Below, piece by piece: positions 35,001-46,394 of a DNA stretch of 64,000 nucleotides. The DNA is from Pegea sp. RAD2-039 (Eukaryota; Chordata; Thaliacea; Salpida; Salpidae). The first letter of the stretch is position 1, and each line of letters opens with the position of its first letter. The translations under genes and the position numbers were made by a program. Where the stretch lies: positions 1-64,000 of the forward strand of contig JAQGEQ010000071.1 in NCBI GenBank assembly GCA_034620365.1, given 5' to 3'. The notes beneath the pieces were generated by a model, which saw only the letters and a program-made list of their open reading frames with translations, searched no databases and was not told where the DNA came from.

Positions 35001-36512
35001 GTCATCTTCCAAATACAGGCTCTTGATGACGCCGATGATTTTAACTCAACTCCTGATGAGCAGATGAGATTATATGACAAACGATTCGAGATCTTCAAAA
35101 TATGGGGAAGCATACCGGGAAAAAAGTAAGTGTGTCTTCATCCTGAGCTAACTAATCGGAAACTTGTTTAGGAACAAACTAGCATCTGCTGCTGATGTTG
35201 GTCTACTGATGTTTGCTAACAAACTACATTCTGCATTTTCAAGTGGTAGTGTGAGTTCTTTGATCATCTTTAACTGTTTAATTGATGATGATGTTCCCTT
35301 CTGCAGCTTGGAATCGTTAAAAGGTTTAAAAAGTCTCGGAATCCGATGGCTGGAGAAATCAAACTAGTCCAAAGCAAGATCAGTACTCAAAATATCAACC
35401 AGAAATATTTTCTTCATGGAAATTCAAATTACTTTTCAAACACTCATTGGCTCCGTATCTACCGTGTAAGTCTTCACTTCTTCCTACATCTCTTCAAGGT
35501 CTTCAACTTGTTTTACTTATAGGAATTATTAAATCTCTTGAGTTACTGTAAACGTTACAAAGAAGCAATAATTCTCAACCATGCTGTGATGTGTGACAAG
35601 CAGCTAGTGGCGAAATTAAAGCGTCAGAACTTAGAAATGATCGAATTACGATTAAGTTTGAAGAGTGGGTGGTACAGTTACGCTTACTATGTCGTCAAGT
35701 AAGTTTCATTTCTATTTAACCATCAATCTTTATTAGATATGTATTTCAGAGAATGGTTGATGAAATACAAAGAAGTCCCTAATCATATGTGGAACATTTT
35801 CAACCAGATCACTATTAGAACCGAAGACATGCGTCATCATCGCTTCTGTATTCGCAGATTAACGAAGGTTTCTGATTGACTGATTGGTTACATCATGTGC
35901 TAACTCTACTATCTTTAGAATCCAAACAATTATGCGTTGAGGTTATTGAAGGGAAATGGAGGTATTGTGGCTGGTAAATATCGTTCTGCCCTCAAAGAAT
36001 ATGTTCAAACTCTTAAAGAAGTAAATACTTGTGTATCTTTACATCTTTACATCTAATCATTTGGCATCAGACTCCTGAAGACCCTCTGCTTCATTTATTG
36101 ATTGGAGTCATCTACATCCACATTCTATCTCAGAAAAACACTAAATTGAAGCACTTGTACGCTGTCCAAGCTTTTTCATTCTTCATCAAGTACTCTGAAG
36201 TCAGCTTCTTCTTCTGTCTTGGATTTTCTTTTAACTCATCAGTTAATTTATCTATTTTAGTTGCGTGGTATCAAACAGGAGTCTTGCTACAATATTGGAA
36301 GAGCTCTACAACAAATAGGTCTCGATCATTTTGCTATTCACATGTACGAACAAGCACTTGCTGCTTCACTGCCTGACATCATTAGTGAAGAGCCCGGATC
36401 TTCACATCTTAATCTTTGCCCTGACATCGCCTATAATCTTTCACTGATTTACAGAAAATCTGGAAATCAAATCATGGCTAACCACCTCTTGATGACTTAC
36501 TGTTCTGTTTAA
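32058..36512 (+). CDS. GTF3C3: TFIIIC subunit GTF3C3 homologue (TPR protein)
   Basis: Multi-exon gene, start at the ATG of MEINPNGTNSKEK, stop at 36512. The first exons (to about 33.4 kb) encode an acidic, Ser-rich disordered N-terminus. From about 33490 tetratricopeptide repeats begin: GLMGTANLLYVKGDLEKARN, APYAPDPYLCLSMIYDNEPE, then SLGEHQNAIEDLKKCVQLAP near 34830. The C-terminal array ends with HLNLCPDIAYNLSLIYRKSG. Repeat order and the spacing between the two TPR blocks follow human GTF3C3/TFIIIC102. In TFIIIC this subunit sits in the tauA arm and recruits TFIIIB at tRNA genes. Introns are short (45-80 nt) in the 3' two thirds. An acceptor (CTTCTATAG) lies about 20 nt before the ATG. Confidence 0.88.
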
Positions 36513-36961
36513 ATCTTATTTTGAAGCTTTTTTTATTTATCGGAATTTCTTGTGTCTAAATTTTGATAGAGAAGAAGGAAAAATTCATTTTTTTATATTT
36601 CAGGTCGATTTGAGACTTAATAAAATCCGCTTTTTGAAATTTGTTATTAATTTAAAAAAAATTGTAATTTCAGTTTTGGGGGTTGTAGAAAAGAAATTGA
36701 AACTGAGAAACTGAATATTTTATTGAAAATTTCACTTTGTCTACTCAAATACTCAAGCTAACTTCTAATTAGAAAGTTGATTGATTCAGCAGACTTGTGA
36801 ACTCTCATGCACATCTTCTTGAACATCTTCTAGTAGTGTGCTTGCTTTCTTAAGAAATTATTTCAGAGTAGCAGTTTTTTAATGAAATGTTTTGAAGAAA
36901 TGAAGTATTCTTGGATTCATGCAACACAATTTAAGATCACATGCAAGATAAGAAACAAGGA
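36513..36961. other. Convergent 3' ends of GTF3C3 and the 37-40 kb gene
   Basis: 450 bp between two converging stop codons; must hold both 3' UTRs. An AATAAAAT near 36619 on the plus strand may be the GTF3C3 polyadenylation signal. No gene seen. Confidence 0.6.
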
Positions 36962-39900
36962 TTAACTCGAGATTTCACATGAATGATCTTTTTTAGGTTT
37001 ATTCCTAGGATCACAAATCACCACTCGGGGAAGCAGGAGACTTTTGTCATCATTATTTGGAGTGTTGCTTGGTTGTGGTGGCTGGTTGCCATCGTAACAT
37101 GACGGTACCAGTTTTGGCAAGCGAACTCGATGATTTGAGTAAATAGACATTTCACGAGCAGTTAGAATCCCTGCTTGATCATCGAGTCCAAGATCCAAAC
37201 TCAGTGCTCGAAAATCACGTGATCTCATAAGCTTGTCATCTACACTTTTCATCTTCTTTCGCTGACGTAATATACGCGGGTACTCTTCGAATAAGCCATT
37301 GGGCTGACTTTTTTTTATTTTAGGCTCGATATTTAAATCAAAAGAGAAGTCACGTGCTTCTGGCCACCGTTTTTGTACCTGTTAAACAACAGAAGTCAGC
37401 TGATTGAAACTCGATTAAAAGCTCGATATTTACTTTTCTAGTTGGTAATCGATCAGTTAGTTTCCTTCTCAAAGCAATTTCGCCCAGTGTCGGTGACCTC
37501 ATAAATCGACGTGTTTGTGATTTTGTCTGTGGCTCATAATCTGGAAGATTATAAGATCTGCTCTTATCAACAAACTTTCTTTCTTCTTCACCTGACTCTT
37601 CATCCACTGAGTTGCCTCGTGGAAGCCGACGTGCACATCGATAGGGAAAGTTCTCTGGGACATGTTTGACATTGGGCAAAATAGGACGAGCCACAATCGA
37701 GGTGATGATGCTAGGATGAGGTTGCTGGTTGATTCCTAGATACACGGACATATTAGAAGCTGTCGCTTTTTCATCATCTGATTTTTGCTTTTTCTCTGGA
37801 CTGTTTCTATAAAAGTAAAATTTGAAATGATAAAAATCTGTGATGATGATGATCATTCATCGTCAACTTGATTTGTTCCTTGTTAGTAGTCGGCTTCTTC
37901 TGATCTTCGCTTTTAATCACACTTTGATCCTTTACCGATGAAATGATCAACTCCAACTCGGAGCTATTAGATACTATTAGATACTTTTAAAAAGTCTCCT
38001 GAAGTAAGATCACCTTTTATTCTTTCTTTGAAGATCCAAAAATGATCTATTAAATTTACTCGGGTTTGAGCAGCGAGTTGATGTTTGATTCTGGTGTTCT
38101 TTCATCTAAAATTAGTTTAAATTGAGGTTAAGTATGATTAACTGAAATATAAATCGACAAAATTTGCTTAAAATCTAAAATCTGATTTGCATAAAAGCTA
38201 TTAAAATGTAACAAAAAGAAATTACTAGTTTTTAATTTAATCTTATAATAAAGAAAGTTTTTAGAGGATTGAAAAATAATATTCAAAATTCAAAAGCTTA
38301 ATCGGTGGAGTTAATAGCTTATTATAATTGCTTAAACTACAAAATATTTGTTTATTCAATAGATTTATATTTGCTAGTTTGAAAACGGCAATAGAAGATT
38401 GGTTTAAGCACTCAATTTAACATAAATAATATATTTGAAAAATTGAAGAGCTTAACCATATATCGACTAAAAGATTTGAAACTTGATCATAAAATGTGTT
38501 TGCGAAGACAAATTTGAACTTTTCGAGGTGTTCTTTACGTTGTTGTTTGAAACGGTTTTATTTGATATTGTCAAACCTAAGCTATTGGCTTATGAATACA
38601 TTTCTATCGATTCACTTTTGGAAGTTAGTATACTTTTTATAATAATATTGGTTTAGTTGACAAGAAAATTTATTCCTAGTTTATTTTACTTTCAATAACT
38701 TTGACACATTAGCGTACAATAATTTATTGTGGATGCTTTAAAATTATTTTAGCTGACAGCCTTCATAATAGAAACAAATCAACAACTAACAAAGTCACTT
38801 AAATGTATTTAATTCATGATAAATGTAAAAGTGAAAGCTTGTTTTGGAAAATATTCTTGTGATAAAAGCAACGACGTTTTAATGTTAAAAGTAGTTAATA
38901 AGTAACACCTTTTTATCAATTGACTTTATATTCTTTTGATTATTGATTATGATAAGTTATCCTTAACACTGATTTTAAAAGTCAAAATTTTCAAGATATC
39001 TAAGAGGAAATGATAAATATTTATCTGGATTATATTACGCAAATTTAAAGTTTGGTATTACTATAAAATAGTTTTCTACAAGAACCTCTAACTGTTTTAA
39101 TTAACAATTTTTAATTTATAATAAAATGATAATAGGCTCGATTTACTAATAAACTACTTTTACAATACTTATAAAATTAGCTAAAGAAAATAAATGTCAC
39201 TTTACATATAATTTTCTCAATTATTTTATTAGTTAATGATATTTATAAACAAACAAACAACTTACTGCAACATTGATAGACTTTAAATCGTCACCGAAAT
39301 GTGTAGCTGACAATACTGTAAACGTTCTCAAAAGTAACTTTTTTTCTTCAGCTTTTTTTTTCTTCTTCTGTAAAATTTCTTCATCTAAATTCTTTATTTT
39401 AAGATTTTCTCCAAGCTTATAAACAAATTTTTGCTCCGACTTTTCTTTGTGCAGTTTCATTTTAGCAAATACAATATTTTCTTTTCTACGAGTCTCATAC
39501 ATTCTTTCAGTCGGTAGTTTTGATGTTTGGCTTTTAACTTTGTTGTTGGAATTGTCTATTTTTTTAGAAATGTTCTTTAACGATTTATCAATTATATCAG
39601 AAGGTTTATCCGACTGTTTTTTACATTTTTCCATTTGCTGTTTACGTTTTAATTCATTATCGTTTGTCACCATTTTCGTATAACTTTCATCTGAAACACT
39701 GTTTGGTGATTTTGATTTTGTGAATTTTCTAGCAAATTGTTCATAATTTCCCTGAAATAGTTTCAATCATGATAAGAAACAAAGAGAAATTGTTAATTTT
39801 GCAGACTTTAAAATTTATACAAAAGAAATAAAAAATGAATTTAACGCCCAAATATTTATACATCAATCTTTAAAAACCTGAATATTTATATTGGCCCAAA

Positions 39901-39982
39901 ATGCTTTATATTCAGCTAACGTAGGCTTTTCTTCTCGAATATTTTCTTCCATGTTTAGATAATTTAACAATAATCTTAACAT
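36962..39982 (-). CDS. Unrecognised charged, low-complexity protein
   Basis: Six exons join in phase: about 39982-39880, 39753-39256, 38105-38010, 37958-37868, 37808-37435 and 37378-36962, giving about 500 residues. The start is at 39982 or, 30 nt in, at 39952 (MEENIREEKPTLAEYKAFW). Exon 2 encodes a lysine-rich, probably helical region (LDEEILQKKKKKAEEKKLLL). The last two exons are basic with clusters such as RRFMRSPTLGEIALRRKL and RDFRALSLDLGLDDQ. No signal peptide, membrane segment or catalytic motif is visible, and I do not recognise the family. The intron 2 gap of about 1.15 kb is AT-rich. One intron seems to use GT-TGAC as donor, and the intron before exon 4 has a duplicated acceptor. 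It is possible, though less likely, that exons 1-2 and 3-6 are two genes. Confidence 0.6.
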
Positions 39983-42900
39983 TTATAAATATCAAACTTA
40001 GAACTGCAAATAATTGTTAGGTAACAAAGCTTTCTGTATAATGATTACGTCAAAAATATTCCTTAGGCCTATTTTCAAAACGTTTAAATTCACTACAACT
40101 TAATAAATAATTAACAAATATATTTTATTTCTTAATATTTACCTTTAAAAAAAGCAAACCATTTATTTTACTGTCTGTTAGCATGTTTACCTTTCTTCTT
40201 TGGAAAATATTCTCTTACATATTTGTTAAATACAAATAAATAATAAACAATATTTCAACTCAGTCATTTTTCAATATTGACTGAGTAACTTCATAATTAA
40301 ATTTCATTATCTTAGTTTATTCACTTATCAGTCTTTTTTCGAATTTTGTACACAAAAGAATGAGAAGCAAAAATACTTTTATTTATAAAGGTATCACATT
40401 AATACATTATTCTCACAATTTAGATTACATATATCATTTTTATTCTTATGCAATTTGCTTTATTTGTTACTAATTTGTTCTATAATAAGAATCTGTGTAC
40501 TTGGCTTCCATTAGAATTAGTATTATAAGACCTTTTGTTACTTAAATGTTTACAAAGAAGCTGGCTTGAATACCCAAAAGTAACATTTTACTCACAAATA
40601 AACCTCTAACAATTGACAGAAAGTCAACCTCTAAGTAACAGCAGTTCGAAACTTAATATGAAAATATTATTTATTAATATTAAAAGCTGCTTTGATAAAA
40701 AACCTTTTAAAGAACAAGCTCTTACACCTGTTTAAAAAAAAGTTTTAACAACCTTTTGGGACTACCACAACTTTCCTCATCTACAAGCTGAACTATTCTT
40801 CTTAAGCTTTACCAAAGTCAATATTTGTAATTAAAATGAAACTATTAAATTAGGGAAAATCTTATAACCAAGATCAAACAATCCAGAAGTTTTACTTTCA
40901 AACACGTGACAAGATAGTTCTTGTAAAAACTAACTTTTACCACGTGAAATATTCAAAAGATAAATAACTAACCGCACCTACTTTACTCTTATTCTCGCCT
41001 CACCACAATTTTTTCTGTTTACAAATTCAGAGAAAACAAATTTCTTTTGTTAAATGAATTTTCTAAAACTTTGAAGTAGAATATTTGCTTAAATTTGTTT
41101 TGAAAAAATATTTGCAATCATATTTATTTAATGAGCATAAAAAATATTAAAAAGTTAATTAAATGTAATTTATATTTTTCATCCATTTAATTAATAATAG
41201 AGTGAATCAACTTAATGTATGTTGATGATACAACTTCTGAATAAATATTGACAGGCAAAGTAAAGTTGACGGAAACTCATTCATTTGATTAAATCTGTTG
41301 AAAAATTTAGGCGTAAATTTATAAATAAGAAGAATTACATCAAAACTTAAACTGATTTTGGCCTAAGCATTCCAGCTGGTAATTAAAAGTTGAAAATTAT
41401 CAAATTGGGGCACCCTAAATTATAAATTAAATATATATACTCTTTCAAGGTGTCTTGAAATTTGTATACAAAAATTGAGAAAGAACTTCAATCAGATAAC
41501 TTTTGCCTATAGGTTAAGCTTGATCATCAACATGTTTGTTTGTCTTTTTACATCAACATTTTTCAATACTGTAAGGTAAAAACTAGGTAAATTATTTATA
41601 TACGCAATGAAAACTACTTCGTTAAAATACCCCAACTAGGTGCTAAACTAAATATTTATTCTTTTAAGAATTGGTTTCTGCTGGTGTGGTTCTGTTAACT
41701 AATTCATAGACGGCAATTAAAAACATTTTTTTTAATGTTTGAAAATTAAAATTTGAAAAATGTGTAGAATTTTTATCAAGGTTTTTGATAATTTAAGTCG
41801 AATATTTATAATGGACAGTCAGACATTTATATAGGTCAAGTATATCTCTTTTCTGATTATTCTAATATATAATATAGACCTGTTCAAATAAATTAATGAT
41901 TATTTGTATTAACTTTGAGTTTCCTCAATAATCTTGCTTGTTCAGACTTCTGTTGATTTTTTCGGGAAATCTTTAACTTTTGTTGATTTATATTTCCTAC
42001 TCTTCTTTAAACACCATATCTCGGCCTACATATCATCTTCAATTGTCCTCCTTTAATTAAGTTAGATTGCTTGCAAATTTGATTTTTTCGTAATTTATGC
42101 AATATATTTACCCATAACGGAATATAACCGAGTAATTGTTGATTTTAAGCTGGTTATTAAAGTTTTAAATGTCAGCTTATCAATGTTTTAAAAGAGAGTT
42201 TTAAAGTAATCAATTATATAAAATAAACTTAAATCTGTTATTACTTGAATAAGCTTTATTAAAACCTCCAATTATATACTTTAAAAAATCGATCTTTGTT
42301 TTAAGGAGAGGTGCTCAAAATGTATAACATCTTGTTCAAAAGTAAAATCTACGAACTGATTAACCTTGAGTGATAATTTAAGGTGTCAGCGTCTATAGTT
42401 ATATTTAAAAATTTAGATTTTTGCTTGTTAATATCAAATTAAAAGTAAACATTTTTTCTTAAATTACTTTTCCTTTCAAAATGTTTACATCTGAAACTAA
42501 GAAACGACCAAAAACGTAAAAAGTCATATTTATGTCCTGCTATAAGAAATTTTTATATAAATGTTCTAATTACATCTATCTTAATATTTTCTATAAAAAT
42601 ATAGACATTTTTTATAATGCTTTAGTAAATAGAAAAATGTTTTACTAGCTTTAAAGTTATCTTGGAAATGTTAACTTTCTTATTATTCTATAATGTACAA
42701 GTACTTACATTGTTTGTGTATTTTTATTTGATTTTATCAGTTGAAGCATAATGATAACTTTTTTAGTTAAATTAGATCATAGTATTTTTTTAAGTACTTT
42801 ATTTGATAATATTTGTATGTTTTATGTTATTGATTCTCATCTTAGCAAAATTTTACCATTATTAAACTAATTTATTAGATATACAGTAAACTTTCTAATT

Positions 42901-43136
42901 TATTTTCGTCAAATAATATTATAGTACTTACTGTACTATCATAATCTGTTATTAAAGACCATTTTTTAAGTTAATTTTAGCTTCTTCATCAATTAAATAG
43001 TATTATTTTCATTTGTTGTAATTTAATTTTATGTATTTATTTGTTTGATTTAGATATAATTTTTTGATTATCAAAACAAATTTTATTGATATATTGTTTA
43101 TATGATCAGGTGATACTTATATGCTAAACAAATAAA
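39983..43136. other. Intergenic region, about 3.1 kb
   Basis: AT-rich DNA with no supported gene. Two CACGTG sites lie close together at about 40902 and 40939. Nothing else stands out. Confidence 0.6.
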
Positions 43137-43397
43137 ATGCAAAATGCTGATAGAAATCCATGTTTGAATGAACAAAATGAAAGTACTAGATGTATGGAGC
43201 ATTATGAATATAATAGAAGCATCTATAAAGATAAATGTCAGTTAGTGTTTGAAAACTATAAGAATTGTAAATCATTTTGGATTAAAGTCCAACGTAAAAG
43301 AGCTGGCCTCAAGATGATACCAAATATCCCAACAAAAATGGAACAGGAAGAGATAAAGTCTGCCCTTGGCGATGATCTACCCTATATACCTGTGTGA
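43137..43397 (+). CDS. CHCHD7: CHCHD7/Cox23-like twin CX9C protein
   Basis: Single-exon, 86 residues. Two exact CX9C motifs (CLNEQNESTRC and CQLVFENYKNC) form the coiled-coil-helix-coiled-coil-helix fold. The spacing, the NPCL start and the C-terminal FW...R...G pattern match CHCHD7. The family is imported into the mitochondrial intermembrane space by the MIA40 disulfide relay. Cox23 in yeast supports cytochrome c oxidase assembly. There is no N-terminal presequence, as expected. A four-codon upstream frame (ATGCTAAACAAATAA) ends 5 nt before the start, and an acceptor (ATGATCAG) lies 28 nt upstream. Confidence 0.92.
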   Translation: MQNADRNPCLNEQNESTRCMEHYEYNRSIYKDKCQLVFENYKNCKSFWIKVQRKRAGLKMIPNIPTKMEQEEIKSALGDDLPYIPV

Positions 43398-43735
43398 AAT
43401 TAACATATAATCATATCTTTATTGTTATTACTATTTTATAAGCTATTTTTATAATTTATATAACTAAGTTATCTAATCTGACTTTTAGTTAAAGCATTTT
43501 TTGAGTCTCTGAAATTGCTAACTTATAAATTGGTTATTTATTTATTAGTTATAATTTTTTTTGTTATATTACAAATTAAAAACTTCTTTTGGATTTGAAT
43601 GTTTTGAAATAAAATGTTTTAAAGTTAATTGAATCAAAAGCTTGAAGGTTTAAATGAAATTGATTTTAAATGTAAACTTTATAATGCAAAAGTTTATTTT
43701 ATGTTTAGTTTTCAATTTTTAGAAATCAGTTTTAA

Positions 43736-45484
43736 ATGGCAGATATTGTAGAACTGTTGCAACAAACCAATATACAACTAAAAAGAGCTCAAATATTACT
43801 TAAAGAAGAGAAGTTGGAAGGAGCAAACCATCTTATAAGGCAAATAGAAGCAGAAATAAAGTAATATGATTAAAATTTGTATGAATTTAAATGCTATAAA
43901 GTTATTAACAAAATATTTCTTAACTGTGAAGCTATTAAATTAAACTTTTCATTTCTGAACGACTAAATGGTTTTTGTTCTATTCAATTTTGTGAGATTGG
44001 TGGATTAAAGTAAAACTTGCTAAAATATTTCTTATCTTAGATTCCTAAGAAAAGTTGCTGATGGAAAGATTCCTCCTCATGATTCACATCTATCTTGTTC
44101 TGGGCTGATAAACTTTACAGCTAGGCTAGATGCAGTGTTTAACATTGGAGTAGAAAATGTTGATCAAATTGGAAAAAGTTTGAAAATTGAATCACATCAA
44201 CAAAAATCTAATTTGTAAGATGAAGTATTCAATTTGTTTAAAATGTATTTTTACAACTAAAGTAGTTTCTGAAGTCATCTTTAAACCTATTTGAAAAGTA
44301 ATCTTAAATTGCAAAGATAAAAAATGTTATTACATTGAAAGCTTTTTAATTTAAGAAATTCTATTTTGCTTTTTATTTTATTTAGCTCACAACAAACTAC
44401 ATAAATGTCTTTAACCTTGTCAATTTTTTGTCTAGTTCTCTGAGTATTGACCTTGTTACAAATTGTGGTCATTGCTGGACTAAAGTCAATGCCCGTAAAC
44501 CTTTAGCTTTGTTAAGAGACCTTCGTGGAGCTGGAAAATATGGAGAGAAAAATATAGTTGAGCTCGCTAAAACATATCTTCGTGCTGCTAACAAGAACAA
44601 AGTTGATCATCTTACTCCATATATCGTCTTCTACTTCCCACGTGGTGTTCTTCTACCTGTCAGAGAAGCTCTCATCGAATCTGGTTTTATTGTGATCGGA
44701 AAAATAATAGAAGAAGATGCTGAGCTATTTGATGAGTCAGATGATGATGATTCTCAGTCATCTAATAGTGTTTTTGGTGATTCTGAGCAAGAAGAAGACA
44801 CTGAATCACATGATGCTCTTCAGGCTTCTCAATTATCTTCACAATGTTCTTCTATGAAGGAACTGGTAGCAAAGATTGATGAGATCAGATGTCGACCAGC
44901 AACAGCCGGCAATCAAATGTTGACAACTACTTACCCTTGTATTCAAGAAGCTCATTTAGACGTCAGTGCGATGATTGCTTTTTGTTCAAACTTATCCAAC
45001 AATACTGATCTTCGTAAACATCAAAGTGACATTTTGGATCAGATAGCTCATCAAGAACACCTCCGCCCTTCCTTACCTCTTATCAACAAAATTATTGAAG
45101 ATAAAACATTGATAGTATGTCAGACTGCTTTTGATGAGTTCCGTAAGATTGTTGATGTTATTGGAGGAGCAAACGAGAAACGTAGAGCTGAAGAGCTCTT
45201 TAAGCGTGTCTCTGTTGTGAAAGATTCGTCTTCACCTCGCTGTCTTAATCTTCCAGTAAGTTCATCAATGACCAAAAGATCATTAGTAAGTGATTTAAAT
45301 TTTTATTTAAATTTCTTTTCAAATTTTAACTTTTTAGATAATCTTTGGAACAGCTGATTATCGTAAAGCTCTGATTGTAACATCCAATAAACAATTTGTT
45401 CGAGCTTCCAACCGTAATGGAGTTTGCTTGACTGTATTTATACATAATGCTTGCGCCTTGTCAGAAAGAAAAGAGATTCACTGA
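43736..45484 (+). CDS. C7orf25: C7orf25/UPF0415 homologue (DUF1308)
   Basis: Four exons: 43736-43861, about 44041-44215, 44436-45285 and 45338-45484. The protein is about 430 residues. The N-terminus is helical (LLQQTNIQLKRAQILLKEEK). The core carries TNCGHCWTKVNARKP, and the C-terminus reads IIFGTADYRKALIVTSNKQF then FIHNACALSERKEIH. All are hallmark stretches of the C7orf25 family, whose C-terminal part resembles a PIN-like nuclease fold. Cellular role is not established. An acidic Ser/Asp insert (DESDDDDSQSSNS) interrupts the middle. An acceptor (ATTTTTAG) lies 15 nt upstream of the ATG. Confidence 0.9.
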
Positions 45485-45744
45485 ATTCGATTCAATTTTT
45501 AGTCTATTTTATTTATTTTTAGAAATTGCAAAGTATATTACTTACTAGTTTTATTGACCTCAGTTAAACTGCTAGTCACTTGATGTAGTAATTGGTACAA
45601 TGCTTATGCAGCTTTTTTTATTGTATTTTGTCTCTATTTGCAATGCTTTCTTGAATTTCTAACAAATTTATTTTGATCATTTCAGTACTTTATTTCAACT
45701 CATCGATAAATTGTTTAGTTGTCTAATTAAAATATGTTCTTGTG

Positions 45745-46383
45745 ATGGGTAATGACCAAAGTAAACCATCAGAAGAAGAAAACAAAAAAGTCGGACAAAT
45801 AGTTGTGGTGAAAGAAAAACCCAAATCAGCAAGTAGTACGGTTAGTTCGGTCACCTCATCTTGATTTTGTTGAATCAAAAACTAAACATTTCTAGAAAGA
45901 AACTGAAACTATAACCCGGTTAAGTGAGTGTCCCAAGTTTACACCTTTGGTTCCGAATTTACTGTCCAGGGCAGATTCCCGACCACTTTCTAGCGAACTT
46001 GTTCACCGTCTATCTCACCAAGGTACTTTTCGTTTGTGTCTGCGGCTCCAAAAACATTTTCATCTTCTCACTGAAACTGTCAAATCCGACCAAAGTGATC
46101 TTTGTAAGAGGATCAAGGTGAGTGCTTAGTAAGGAGGATTCTTGAATCATTTTTGAGACTTTTTCTTCTACAGCAAGTTGACAAATTTGCGGTTTCTGTT
46201 ATGCAAAAGCTCAACGAACGTCAAAGCAAATTATTAAAGTTTACAGAACTCTCTCATCAGATAGATCACATTTCAACCCTGTTGAACCGAATTGAGATCA
46301 ATCTCAACCAATCTTCATCCACCGCCAATTTACTGAATATGCAATTGAGTGAAACTGAACGTCTTCTACCAATAACTTTCTAA
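45745..46383 (+). CDS. BORCS5: BORC complex subunit 5 (lysosome positioning)
   Basis: Three exons (45745 to about 45840, about 45897-46117, 46174-46383). The N-terminus MGNDQSKPS is an N-myristoylation signal, as in human BORCS5 where it anchors the complex to lysosomes. It continues IVVVKE, then FTPLVPNLLSRADSR, LCLRLQKHFHLLTETV and ERLLPITF. The order and lengths match BORCS5 (LOH12CR1). BORC recruits ARL8 to lysosomes to link them to kinesin. Its stop is followed after only 11 nt by the next gene's start. Confidence 0.88.
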
Positions 46384-46394
46384 AATATTCTGAG

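Noticed and set aside
39447-39683. Plus-strand hydrophobic frame of 78 codons
   Set aside because: Complement of the lysine-rich exon 2 of the 37-40 kb gene, which splices in phase with its neighbours.
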